From Candidatus Atribacteria bacterium (GTDB taxonomy: Bacteria; Bipolaricaulota; Bipolaricaulia; UBA7950; UBA9294), in NCBI GenBank assembly GCA_004525685.1, contig SPBW01000027.1, forward strand, positions 1 to 17,199: DNA of 17,199 nt. Direction: 5' to 3'. Both the position numbers and the translations under genes were made by a program. The notes beneath the pieces were generated by a model that saw only the letters and a list, made by a program, of their open reading frames with translations, did no database searches and was not told the DNA's origin. Positions 1 to 12,200 of this stretch are shown piece by piece (position 1 is the stretch's first letter; each line of letters starts with the position of its first letter).

Positions 1-195
1 GAACACGCCCTGTGGATTGCAGAGAACATGGAAGATGATGCGAACGCAGACGAAGAAGCTCCTTTGGGACTCCTGGTTCCCCTTGTCCTGGCGCGAGGAG
101 AATCAAACACATTCGAGATCCGCTGGCCATGGATCCCCAGCGGACCAGGTCAAGGATTCCTACAAGTAAAGGTCGAGAAGACCCAAGGCAACTAA
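1..195 (+). CDS. C-terminal fragment of an unidentified protein (5' end outside window)
   Basis: An open frame enters from the left edge in phase 1 and ends at TAA 193-195, giving the last 64 residues of a protein. The visible part begins EHALWIAENMEDDANADEEA, an acidic stretch, and then has alternating hydrophobic and polar residues (PLVLARGESNTFEIRWPWIP, later GFLQVKVEKTQGN) that look like the last beta-strands of a beta-sandwich. I do not recognise a family. The stop lies only 28 bases before the ATG of the giant gene on the same strand, with no visible terminator, so the two may be co-transcribed. It could be the tail of another secreted beta-domain protein, but that is inference. The frame is supported by its position, by being open to the edge and by its proximity to the next Shine-Dalgarno sequence; function is unknown. 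Confidence 0.6.
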   Translation, partial: EHALWIAENMEDDANADEEAPLGLLVPLVLARGESNTFEIRWPWIPSGPGQGFLQVKVEKTQGN

Positions 196-210
196 CCCTA
201 CCAAGCACAA

Positions 211-217
211 GGAGGAG
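211..217 (+). promoter_or_regulatory. Shine-Dalgarno of the giant gene
   Basis: GGAGGAG lies 6 bases upstream of ATG 224, near-perfect complementarity to the 16S rRNA 3' end at good spacing. Together with the signal peptide that starts exactly at this ATG, it fixes the start of the 5,130-residue protein. The 28-base gap after the upstream stop leaves little room for a separate promoter, and I see no convincing -35/-10 pair in it. Confidence 0.85.
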
Positions 218-223
218 CGCAAG

Positions 224-286
224 ATGAAGAAGCTGTGGTACGGTTTTTTGCTGTTCCTGTTGTGTCTTCAAATCGCCGTCATGGCT
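224..286 (+). other. Sec signal peptide of the giant protein
   Basis: Residues 1-21 have a short basic n-region (MKK), a hydrophobic core with LWYGFLLFLLCLQIAV, and a c-region ending V-M-A before Q22, fitting signal peptidase I cleavage after A21. A cysteine at residue 14 sits in the core in the context FLLC, which lacks the small residue at -1 needed for a lipobox, so a lipoprotein is unlikely. Confidence 0.85.
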
Positions 287-3200
287 CAAACTATTGTCGG
301 CCCGGATCAGATGAATCAGTGCGATCAAGCCACATTCACAGTAACCATCACCAACGCCAGTGCCACACAAAACGCTTGCTTGCTCGTGGTAACCCACACG
401 CTGCCCAATGGCGGCTTCGTCTACGTGCCCGGCTCAACGACCATCACGCTCAATGAGACAGCAGAGTCCTTTTCAGACGATCCTGTCGGTGGTGTATGGG
501 ATATCAATGCCATCCGTGGCTCAGCCTATGCCATGCCCCCTGGGCAGAGCATCACCATCTCCTATGACATGGCGACAGCATGTGCCGCTGTTTCAGGAAC
601 CGATATCATCACTGTCGATTTCGAGAACTGCGCGAACCCAGGCACGCCACTGCAAAATGTCAGTTCCACGTCGATTGAAATCCTGCCTGGAGCGATCGTC
701 CTCAGCAAGACACCATCCGTACAAGACGCCTCAGTGGGCGACCTAGTAACATGGACGATCACCGTGGAAAACACGGGACTGGGAACGGTTTCCAACGTCG
801 AAATCATCGACGTCCTGGATTCGGGATTGGCATTCAACGCTGCATCAGATGGGGGATTCAACGCAGGGCAAACCACCACTTGGGATGCTGCCACGACACC
901 GGCACTTGCCTCGATTGGCGTTGGCGAGAACGTCAGTGTGCAACTCACGGCCGCAGTGATCTCGTGCGCAGGACTAATCAATGACGTCGATGCAACCTGG
1001 GGCTGCAGTCCAAGCGACGTCTGCTATGAAACAGCGTTAGATGAGGGCACAGCAACGGCTTCTCTCAACCTGATCGTTAACAACCCCAACCTCTCGTTTG
1101 ACGTACCGGACGTGCTTCTCGCCTACTGCACCGATGACACACAGGTACAGATCCCCATTACCAATAGCGGTGCAGGTACCGCTCGAAACGTCTTGTTGTG
1201 TTGCGCCATCCACCTCTATCCGGTCGATTTGTCGCGCTTACCCGCTGGCGTGTCGTACGCAGACGGCTGCTTCACGATTCCCGACATTGCACCTACAGAG
1301 ACATTCGCTCTCGATTTCTACGTTCTCCATGCAGATGTCGACTGGTGTGCTGGACCACCCAGCGGAACGAATACGTTCGAGCTAACCTATAGCAACGACT
1401 GCGGCATCCCCTTCATCTCGTATCCTCAATTCTCAAACTGCTCGGCAGAGACCGGCCCCGCCCTGGTCGTCACGAAGACTGGGCCCGAATCGCTACGTCT
1501 TGGAGAGATCGGGAGCTATGACGTGACCGTCGAATACGTTGGGAGCGCAGATTGCGGTGGTGGAAGCCCTGGCCCAGTCTCCATCGTGGATACTTATCCC
1601 GAGGGCTTTTCGGTCGCCAATCCAGGCGGCGGCACCGTCGATCTAGGCGCACGAACGATTACTTGGGCCTACGATCCGACCCTTGATCCACCGTTCGCTG
1701 CAACCATTCAGCTGCAGGCAACAACGGACTGCGGCTACTGCTCCGCTCCAGGTGGTGGAACCGATGACAACACCATTACGGCCACAGGCACGGATTGCTG
1801 TGGATGTACCATCACAGGCAGCGCTTCGGCTGCAACCACGATCTTGTGCGAAGGTTATGGCGATGACGTAGATCTCTTCTCATCCACAGTCATCCTGAAT
1901 CGAACCACCGTTGTGCGCTGCTCATTGGACTACGATGTCGAAGTAACACATACGTACGTCTTTGAAGACCATCCAGCTCTTGACGATCTTCTTCTCAATG
2001 AACTCACCTACTTCGTAGACGGGAACAACGACCTTCTGTACGAACCGGGAACGGCTGCCGTCACGGGTGCCACATTGGGAACCATCGTGGATGGAACGCC
2101 TGCAGGTCGCTTGGAGCTCTCGCTGACTGACAGCACATCCGTTCGAGGGAAAACGATCGTCTATACCTATCATGTCAGTGTGCTCGGTCTCAATGATCCG
2201 AGTTGCAGCGCATCCAGCTATCCCATCAATGCTGGCATCGAGCTTGATCCGGGAGCCATAAGTATCGGCACCTGCGGCACGATGTACGCAGATCCAGATC
2301 AACGCCCTTCAGTCACTGCACAGCCCCCTGCTATGTCGGTGTCCGTCGATGGGATTCCGACAATCCAGGAGTACTGCGCGACCTACGATGTCACCATCAC
2401 GTTGACGAGGACCTCCACCCTTGCCAAGCCGCACGATGTCCGCATCGTTTTATCGAATGCCGGCGGATCGATACTCGATCTATCTCAAGCCACATGCGGC
2501 GGAACCGTGAGCCCAACGGATGGGACCACATGCACGTCTCCGGTGACAGGTGCCGCGACCTACGAGTGGCGCTTCGCTGACCTATTCGACAGTGCCGCTG
2601 ATGTCGCCACAATCACCTTCCCTGTTACCGTTCCCTGCGGCGGGCCTCTGGCCAACTTGTCCGTCGTTGCCAGCTTTGATGATCTATGCCATGACGACGC
2701 GATTTATGACGATTCCTGCTCGACGTCCGCTTCAGATGAAGCGTCGCTCTCGCTGTCTGCTGATGTCTATACGCGCAAGTCGCCCGAGATCCTCTATGCC
2801 ACCACACGCGATGTGTCCTGGTCTCTCGTTGTGCACAACACAGGAAATGGAACAGCCTACAATGTCTGGGTCGATGACGTCCTCGGTAGCGGGTTGGTCT
2901 TCGATCAAGCCAACACGCTTCCTGCCGGAGCCACTGTCTCGGCCAATGTCGACCACAATGGCGCGCCAATCAATGGCGCCTCATTCCTGTTCAATGAACT
3001 CGCTCCCGGCGAACTGAAGTCGATTACGTTCGCTGCAGATCTCGTTGCATGCACGGGCCTCACTAACAGCATTGCCGCTTCTTGGGGGTGCGACGGCAGC
3101 AATTGCCAGGCTCCGAGAACGGATACCTCATCCGTCGTCGTCCCGACGGGCAAGCTGGTCGCGACCTCGTTCAGTCCCACGCCTGTGCCGATGTGTTCAG

Positions 3201-6200
3201 ACAATCCAGCAACGGTGACCATGAAGAACGCTGGCGTGACGACGTTGTACAACATCGCCGCCAATGTCACGCTGCCAGCAGGTCTCATCTATCTGGGAAA
3301 TCCGCAGCTTAGTGTCGATGGTGGAACCATCTGGAATCCGGCTGGCGAGCCAATCGTCGCCGGACAACTGCTGACTTGGACGTCTGCACAAGTCGCCGCG
3401 CTGTCAGACATGGCCCCGAAGGACGTCGTCAAGATCCGGTTCAATTACACCGTCGGCTGCGGATTCCAGGGCGGCAATTTGTCTTTCCAGGCGGCCTACG
3501 AGAATCCTTGCGCCACTCCGAGACTGTCCAATATCGGGTCGTTCACCATCGGGTTGACGCCTGCTGTCGTCCTTACGGCTGTTCGCCAGGTGAGTCCCGC
3601 TCCAGGCGAAGCGATCGATTGCGGTGGCCAAGCCACATGGGAGATAGACGTCACCAATGATGGAACCGTTCTCATTCCCGTTGTTCAAGTCGTGGCCACG
3701 CTCGATGATGGATTGGCCTTTGTCAGTTCTACAGGCGATCCCGGGCGCACGCCTGCTGTAGATAGTGGAACCGACACAGGGCAGACAATCGCTTGGGAGA
3801 TCAAGGATCTGGCGATCGATGAGGTCGTGACGCTGTCGCTGACTGCTGAATCCGCATCCGGGGGATTAGATTGCACAGCGCTTGACGTTTTCATCGATGC
3901 GGCATGGGGATGCGGTGTAGTGGACGGTGTGTCATCAACCAGTGACGCTGACTGCACGACAACCTCGCCGACATCCGCATCCATCTCAGCCACACGTCAG
4001 CCGCCTCTGGATCTCAGCGCCTCGCTCTCACCAGATGCTATCGAAGGCTGCGACGCGAGCACGACACTTACACTGACCATTCAGAACACAAGCGCAGTCG
4101 CAACGACCGCGAATATCGATACCGTCATTACGCTTCCCGGCGCGCTCTCGTACGTCACAGGCAGCACAGAAATCGACTGTGGTGGCGGCTTTGCTCCTGC
4201 GGGGAATCCGAACCCTTCAGGCCAAACGCTCACGTGGTACGACATCGCTGCTGAAGGCGGAGCAAACGATGCCTGTGAGACCATCCCGCCAGGCGGCACG
4301 ATTCAGCTCCGCTTTGGCGTTGACGTCTCCTGCTACTTCACCACCCAAAGCATTCCGATCACCGTCTACTACTTTGATTGCTGTGGAAACTCGCAATATA
4401 GCGATAGCACGTCCGTCTCGCTGACATCCCTCAGTCCAGCGCTCACCATCGACAAGTCACCCGCAAACACGACGCTTGATTGCTATGATGCAGGCGATAC
4501 AACCACTTGGACGATTACTGTCGCAAACACCGGGTCAGGAACGGCGGATTGGATCCGCGTCACCGACACGCTCGGAGCATCTCTCGTTCTTGACTCTTCA
4601 GATAGCCCGACAGCAGGCGCAGGCACATCGATGGGCGCCAACATCATCGGTTGGGAGATTGGCCCGCTCGCTCCGGCAGCAACATTCACGGCCACAGTCA
4701 CAGCACATCTCGAACAACCTTCCAACGACTGCGCGTTAGCCATTCGCCGCGACACGGCTGCCGTATTATGGGGGTGTGGCGCGCTTGACGGCGACCCCAA
4801 TACATCCGCTGAAGCCACGTGCGATATCGGATCCACCATTCAGGATCAGGCCAATGTCCGAATCCCCAATCTATCCATTTCACCGTCAGACATCACGCCA
4901 ATACTCACATGCTCTGGCGATGGTGTCGCCCCGTCTTCAGGGAGTATCGAGGTTGCTGTACGCAATACAGGTGACGGCGATATCGCGACAGATTTTGAGA
5001 TTACGCTAACGGAATCCACCACCGGCTACTCGATCTCAGATCGTTTCACCAACTTGGGAGGCACGCTACCTCTTGCTGGCGGCACGTCACAAACGTTGAC
5101 ATTCGCTGGCTGGGATGTCGGATGTGATAGCTGTGACTACATCATCACTGCAGCAGTCGACTTCCTCGACGAAATCTGCGAGTGCAGTGAGAATGACAAC
5201 CTTGTGTCGCTGCCGACAACCATCACATTGCCTGATCTGGTGGTCGATTCCGCTGATCTGACTTTGTCGTGCGCAGGAGATGGGCAAATCCGTATTCAAG
5301 GTCCTGTCACACTGCGAAACGACGGGTGTGGCGATGCCTTGGCTGGAGACGTACTCGTTCGCTTCCGCGTGTTTGATGATGTCAATTGCACGGGGTCCGA
5401 AATCGACACATTTACCGTCAGCTTCTCTGGCATGTCGCTCGCGTCCAATGGCGGAACAGATCAGCAGAACATCAATGTCGTACGAACGTTGGCTGTATGC
5501 ATTGTGCCAGATTGCCAGCTCTCTATCGAGATTACTGCAGATGACAACGATGCCTTCTGTGAGTGCAGTGGCGACAATAACACGCTCTGTGCGGGCAACT
5601 TCGCCGTTGATTTCCCAGATCTGACGATTACCGATATCGACTTCAGCCAGATCACGTGCAGTGCCGACAACATTTCGGGCATGGTGCGTGTTGCCGTCGA
5701 GAACACGGGATGCGGAGATTCCGGCTCGTTCGTGCTGCGTCTGGCAACGGACGGGTGCCTCAACTTCTCCGATGAAACCGTCGCCAATGTCGCTGCGGGC
5801 GGTTCAACGACCGTCGATTTTGCCATTACCGGTTCGTGGGCTGATTGCGGGGATTGCAGCTGCACATTCACTGCGACGATTGACCCAGAGGGTGGAATCT
5901 GTGAGTGCGATGGGACTGACAATATCCTGTCCGAACCCTTCGTCTCGACGCTGCCCGACTTGGAGATCTCGGGTGTAGTGGCTGCAATTGGTTGTGCCGT
6001 GGATGGCAATGCTACAGTGAGCGCCGATGTGACTGTGGAGAATACGGGATGCAGCGACGTGGCCGCTGACTTCGACATACGTGTCACAGTGTATGACGGT
6101 GCCAACTGCACAGGCGATGTCGTCGATACGTGGATCGAGACCATCTCGGGAGAAACGATCGCCGCGAGCGGCTCAAACATCATCACGTTGACGGACTACA

Positions 6201-9200
6201 CGCTCGCCCAAGCCCTCTGCGCAGGCGACTGCGATTACTCAGCGCAGTTTGAGGTTGACGCCAACAATGACATCTGCGAGTGTGATGGCACGGACAATCT
6301 GTTCTGTCTGTCGTCGATCCTCTCTCAGATTCCCAATCTGGTCGTCACGGACGTCGATCCCGTCGTCGATTGCCAGGCTGGAACAGCTCAAGTCACGGCG
6401 ACGGTCGGCAATACGGGATGCGGCGATGCGACAGGCACCGTCTTCCGCCTCACCAGCCCCGCCTGCGGATTGTCCATTGACAGTACCCCCGTCGATTTGG
6501 CCGCTGGCGAGTCGCAAGACATCGTGTTCGCCTACACCCCCAATTGCAGCGACTGGAACTGCACCTACATCGTGACCGCGGATCCAAACGCAGCGATTTG
6601 CGAGTGCGATGGAGAGAACACACTGACATTTAATCCCTATCCAGGCATTGGATCGATCGGCGATCGCGTTTGGTTCGATTTCAATGGCGATGGCGCGCAG
6701 GATCCTGGAGAAGATGGCATCGGAAACGTCACCGTGATCATCGAAGGGGATCTCGATGGCGATGGGTCCATCGACTTCACCGCAGAGACGACGACCGACG
6801 CCAATGGCGAGTACTTGTTTGAGGATTTGCCTGCTGGCGACTACACCCTCACCGTAGATGCTACGACGTTGCCTGAGGGTCTCGATCAAACCTACGACTA
6901 CGACGGTCTGGGTACACCTCACACCTCGGACTACACGCTGGCGGAGAACGAGCACAATCGAGAACAGGACTTCGGTTATCGAGGGAGCGGATCCATTGGC
7001 GACACTGTCTGGTTCGACATCAACGGCGACGGCATTCAGGATCCAAGTGAGTCTGGAATCGAGAATGTGACTGTCACACTCCGAGGCGATGTGGATGGCG
7101 ACGGGATCATTGAAACACTCACGACGACGACCGACGCGGATGGCCTCTATCTATTTGACTTCCTGCCGGCTGGCGATTACACGATCACAGTCGACGATAC
7201 AACACTCCCAGATGGATTGGCTCAGACCTACGACAATGACGGAGTGGGAACAGCGCATAGCTCGGAAACCACGCTTGGTGCCGGAGAACACAACCGCGAG
7301 CAGGACTTTGGCTATGCCACGCCGGCGCTGTCCGTTGACAAGATCATCACTGACATCCTGCGCGGTGGCGCGAGTATAGGCAACAACACAGGACCCGTGG
7401 AGCCAGGCGACGTCATTGTCTACCAGTTCGTGATTGAGAACGTCGGCCCCGTCCCTGCGTACGGCGTGGGCTTTGATGACACGCTCCCGTCGGGCATCGT
7501 CATCGAAACCGATGCACCGCATGATGCGGGCAGCTACAGCGTCAGCGCTCCCTCGGCAAGCGGATCGCTTGGCTTGAGCGACGGCGTCACGACCTTCACT
7601 GTCCCTCTTGCCCTCACCGTCGATGCAGGAGAAACCCTGACCGCAACCTTCACGGCCATCGTCACCAGCGCCGTCTCGCAGGGCGACAATTTGACCAACC
7701 TCGCGCATGCCTACGGGCTGCGTGAGGACGGCACATCCATTCCGCCAGAGAACGTCGTGCTTGGAGACACGTCAGACACGGATGCTGAAGATCCTGATCC
7801 CGACGACACCGGTATTGTCGTTGTGACCGCCCTCATCCCGGCGCTTTCCGTCGATAAGACAATCATCGACATCACGCGGGGGGTGAGCAGTATCGGGATC
7901 TCCGGCCCCGTAGAGCCGGGCGACATCGTCTCGTATCGCTTCGTCATCACCAACGTCGGCGGGGCAACGGCATATCAGGTCGAGTTTTCTGACACGCTGC
8001 CTCCGGGCATGGAAACGGTAGCGGGTGGAACCTACTCGGTTTCAGCTCCGAGTGACAGCGGTTCGCTAGGCATCTCTCCAGGCGCAGCCAGTTTCACCAC
8101 GGTCCTCAGTGCCACGATCGCCGCGGGCGAGACCCTGACTGCAGATTTCGACGCCCACGTCACCAGCGATATCGAACAGGGCGTCGATCTGCTCAACACT
8201 GCAGAGGCGACGGGTTTCGACGGATTCGGGTCCCAGATCCCCGATGAGAACCCGTCCGCAGGCGATATCTCCGACGCAGACGCCGAAGACCCCGATGCCG
8301 ATGACACGGGGATCGCCATTATCGGCGCAGAAGAGCCGGCTTTGTCTGTCGACAAGATCGTCACCGATATCGTGCGCAAGGGATCTAGCGTCGGAACCGC
8401 CGGTCCAGTGGAGCCAGGCGACATCGTCTTCTATCAATACACGATCGAGAATGTCGGATTGGGCACCGCGTACGACGTCGAGTTCGCAGACACGCTGCCC
8501 ACAGGCATGATCACAGAGACCAACGCACCTGGTGACGCGGGTTCGTACGTCGTCTCGTCACCCTCGGCAAGTGGAACACTCGCCATCCCCGACGCAGTCG
8601 GGACGTTTAGCACGTCGATCGGTGCCGTCATCTCCGGCGGGCAGAACCTGATCGCCAACTACACGGTCCTCGTGACCAGCGACATCGAGCAAGGCACCGA
8701 CCTCATCAACGTTGCGGCCACCACAGGACTCGATGGTGCAGGCAATCCGATTCCAGGTGAGAATGCTGACCTTGGCGATACCTCTGATGCCGATACAGAG
8801 GATTCAGACGCCGATGATACCGGCATCACGATTCTGGAAACGCGCGAACCGGCTCTGAACCTCGACAAGCGGGTCACTGACGTCATCCGAGGCGGGCTAT
8901 CCGTTGGCGTGATCGATCCCGTGTTGTACGGCGACATCATCAAGTACACCGTCACCATTCGAAATGTCGGACTCGGAACGGCCTACGACGTTGATTTCGA
9001 CGACGTCATTCCCGCGGGACTGGAGCTAGAGACCGCCGCACCGGGCAACAGCGGCAGCTACTCTGTGTCGGCCCCCACAGCAAGCGGATTCCTCGCGTTG
9101 GCAGACAGCGTCCATGCCTTCACAACGGATATCAATGCAACCCTCGACGGGGGCGGAACGTTGACGGCTGTCTACACTGTGCTTGTGACCCCCTCTGCTG

Positions 9201-12200
9201 CACCAGGCATCGATCTGACCAATACGGTTTCCACATTCGGCGTAGACGGCGCGGGGTCGCCCATTCCAGATGAGAATGCGACCCTAGGGGATACGTTCGA
9301 TGATGATATCGAAGATCCAGATGCCGACGACACAGGCATTGCCACCGTCCGTGTCGGCGCGCCAGCGCTCGTTACCCGCAAGGCCGTGGTCGCCCTGGAC
9401 CGACAGGGCACAGTGCTCATGGATACGCACGTAGAACCTGGCGATATCGTTACCTACGAGGTCGGCATCACCAACGTTGGTTCCGGCCCCGCCCAGAACG
9501 TGAATGTAGTGGACACGCTTCCCCGCGGCTTCGTATATGAGGGGAATGCCTCCGCGGCCTGGCCGTCAGGGAGTTCGACAGCTGCCCCAACTGGCCTACC
9601 CGGACCAAGTTTGACGTGGGCACTGAATGCCAGTTTAGAGCCCGGAGAAGAACTCGTTATCCAATTCGACGCACGCGTCACATCCGCCATCGAGCAAGCA
9701 GCGACCTACACCAATATCGTGACCGCAACCGGCGATGATGCGGCCGGACAGCCCATCCCGCCCGATCATCGATCTGTCGTTGCCGAAGACGATGATCCCG
9801 ATGATTCAAGCGACGTAAGTCTTACGGGTGCAATCCCTGCGCTGGTGACAGACAAGTCCGTCCTCAACGTCACTCGCGACGGCAGCGCCCTAGGGTCGAT
9901 TTCGAGCGTCCAGTCTTTCGACGTCGTGACCTACAAGCTTCGCATCCAGAACGTGGGTCAGGGAACCGCCTATGACGTGAACGCTCGCGACGTGCTCCCT
10001 AGTCCATTCACGTTCATCTCCGGCACAACACAAGGCACCTGGCCCTATCGAATCGGAGCATTCACCCGAGGTCCCGCTGGCGCTCCCGGCCCAACGCTCC
10101 TGTGGGATACCGAAGCTGTCCTGGAATCTGGAGACATCCTCATCCTCATCTTCGACGCGTTGGTCGATGGTGCCGTCACTCCCGGAGACTCCTACGCGAA
10201 CGTGCTGCAGGCCGAAGGTCTGGATGGAGCAGGAACGCCCATCCCACCCAATCAATCGGCAGATGTCCCTCAAGACAGTGACCCAGACGATCGAGACGAC
10301 GTTTCCTTAACGGGCACTGGACAGGCGCCTGCATTGATTACGACCAAGCGCGTAACGGACATCATTCGAGACGGCGATTCCGTCATCGACAGGCGTGTAG
10401 AGGCGGGCGACGTGGTCGAATACGAAATGACTGTTCGCAACGTCGGAACAGTGCCTGCGTATGAAGTCAACGTCACCGATCAGTTGCCGTTTGAGTTCAG
10501 CTACATTCATGACACGACCAGCGCCAGCTGGCCGCTTGGAAGCGCATTCTCTGATCCAATTGAAGGATTCAATGAGCTGCAATGGCAGCTACGTGCGGCG
10601 CTCCGTCCAGACGATCAGCTGACACTTCGATTCCTCGCCTTCGTGATCGGACCCATCTATGATGGCTCTGCCTATACAAACACGATGCAGGCAACGGGCG
10701 AAGGCCCGGATGGTTCGCCCATTCCTGCAGACCAACGATCCTCTGTGCCAGACGACATCGATCCCGACGATGCATCGCAAGCTACGTTGCTTGGGCGCTC
10801 TTCCTACATACAAGGAGAAGGCGGCGTGGTTGCCGTTCCCATTCTCCGCAAGACTGCCGAAGTGCTCTCCAGCAGCGCGTGCGAGGCGTGGAATGCGATC
10901 GTGGATCGCCTGTGGTTCCAGACGGACATTGCCATGTACGCTGCGTCAGAGTTTGAACGTCTGAGCAACCTCCCCGCATCAGCCAGCTTGATCCCGGACT
11001 CCTTGCTTCCCACGTGGTCAAGGACAGTTCAATCCGAGACTGCCGACTACGCATTCGACAATCTGATTCAGGTTGATGCCTTGTCCTCCATTGGCATCGC
11101 GTTATCCAACGGGCCCTTGATGCAAGAGCGTGCGACAGCAGACAACATCTCACGCCTCCAGGCTGTCGCGCAGCGATTGGATACGCTGGCTCTACGGGCC
11201 GGTGTGGCGCAAGAGGGATTGCCTCCTGCTGAGGATTGGATCTATCTGGAGGCTGCCGGCGGCGAGCCAGTCTACCAGACGTGGAGAGACAGTTTGCTTG
11301 GACCCGCGGGAGAGTGGACCGAGGTGGATGACGACATCATCGCCAGCGCCGTTGGCATGGGGATGGTCAAGCAGGTCATGGAAGCGACGACGTTACTCAC
11401 CAGTGCGAGACCGATCGATCATTACGTCGGATTTGTGCTTGTGGAGATCCTCGCCAACAAGATTCTTGCCCTCGAAGAGGATCTTACGATTCGAGATCAA
11501 GCAACGACGCCGACCATCCCGCATTCAGTTGCCTGGAATCAGGAGACAGAAACGTTCACGGTCCAAGACGAATCGTCGCTGCTGTTCGACCAGCTTTCTC
11601 TGGTATGGGGCCTAGCCCAGGCCGTGTCTCTGATCGATGACGTAGACGAGGCCTGGCCCGATAGCGAAGCCGCACTTCGCGCGCGCGTCGGCACGGCCAC
11701 CAAGCGTCTTCTTCATGAGGTGCTGATGGCCATCGACACCTTCCATCTGACCGAAGAGGGGACGTGGCTTGGCGCGGTCGATCGCGACTCAACATCGTCC
11801 ATAGGTGCGTCCACAGTCGATCTTGGTCTGCTGCTGGTTGCACTCGAAGCCGCTCGCCCCGTGATCGAGGGCGATGACGTCATACTCGCCGAACGATTGC
11901 TTGGTTTGTCGCTGGACGCGCTCATCGCGCGCCAGGGACAAGACGGTTGGTTCTCCTTGAGCGCGGAGACCACGGAAGACAACGCATGGAACCTTCTGCC
12001 CCAATTGGCAGGTGTCCGCGGCCTTCTCGCTGGATCAAGCCCTGATCAGGGTCTGCTGGACGCCGCTCAAGCGGCATTTGATGCCCTCGACAGCCACTTG
12101 TGGGTCGAAACGATCGGATCAGGCCTTTACGCAAGCTACAGAATCGGCGAAGACCGAACCTACTGCTACACACCGCTTGAGATCGGTCTTGCCGCAGGAG

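Noticed and set aside
224..286. Possible lipoprotein signal, from a cysteine at residue 14
   Set aside because: The context FLLC lacks a small residue before the cysteine, and a standard signal peptidase I site (VMA/Q) follows.
5461..6186. A 241-codon open frame on the - strand inside the giant gene
   Set aside because: It lies opposite conserved CARDB-like repeats, its translation is low-complexity Ser/Val/Thr without a recognisable domain, and the coding pattern clearly belongs to the + strand.
6239..6955. A 238-codon - strand open frame with Arg/Val/Ile-rich translation
   Set aside because: A shadow of Asp-rich repeats read in reverse (GAT/GAC becoming ATC/GTC). It ends in the middle of the SdrD_B-like region and shows no domain or ribosome-binding site.
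6644..10798. Regular tandem repeats considered as a CRISPR array or DNA satellite
   Set aside because: Periods are about 340 and 470-520 bases, in frame and diverged at DNA level; they are protein domain repeats.
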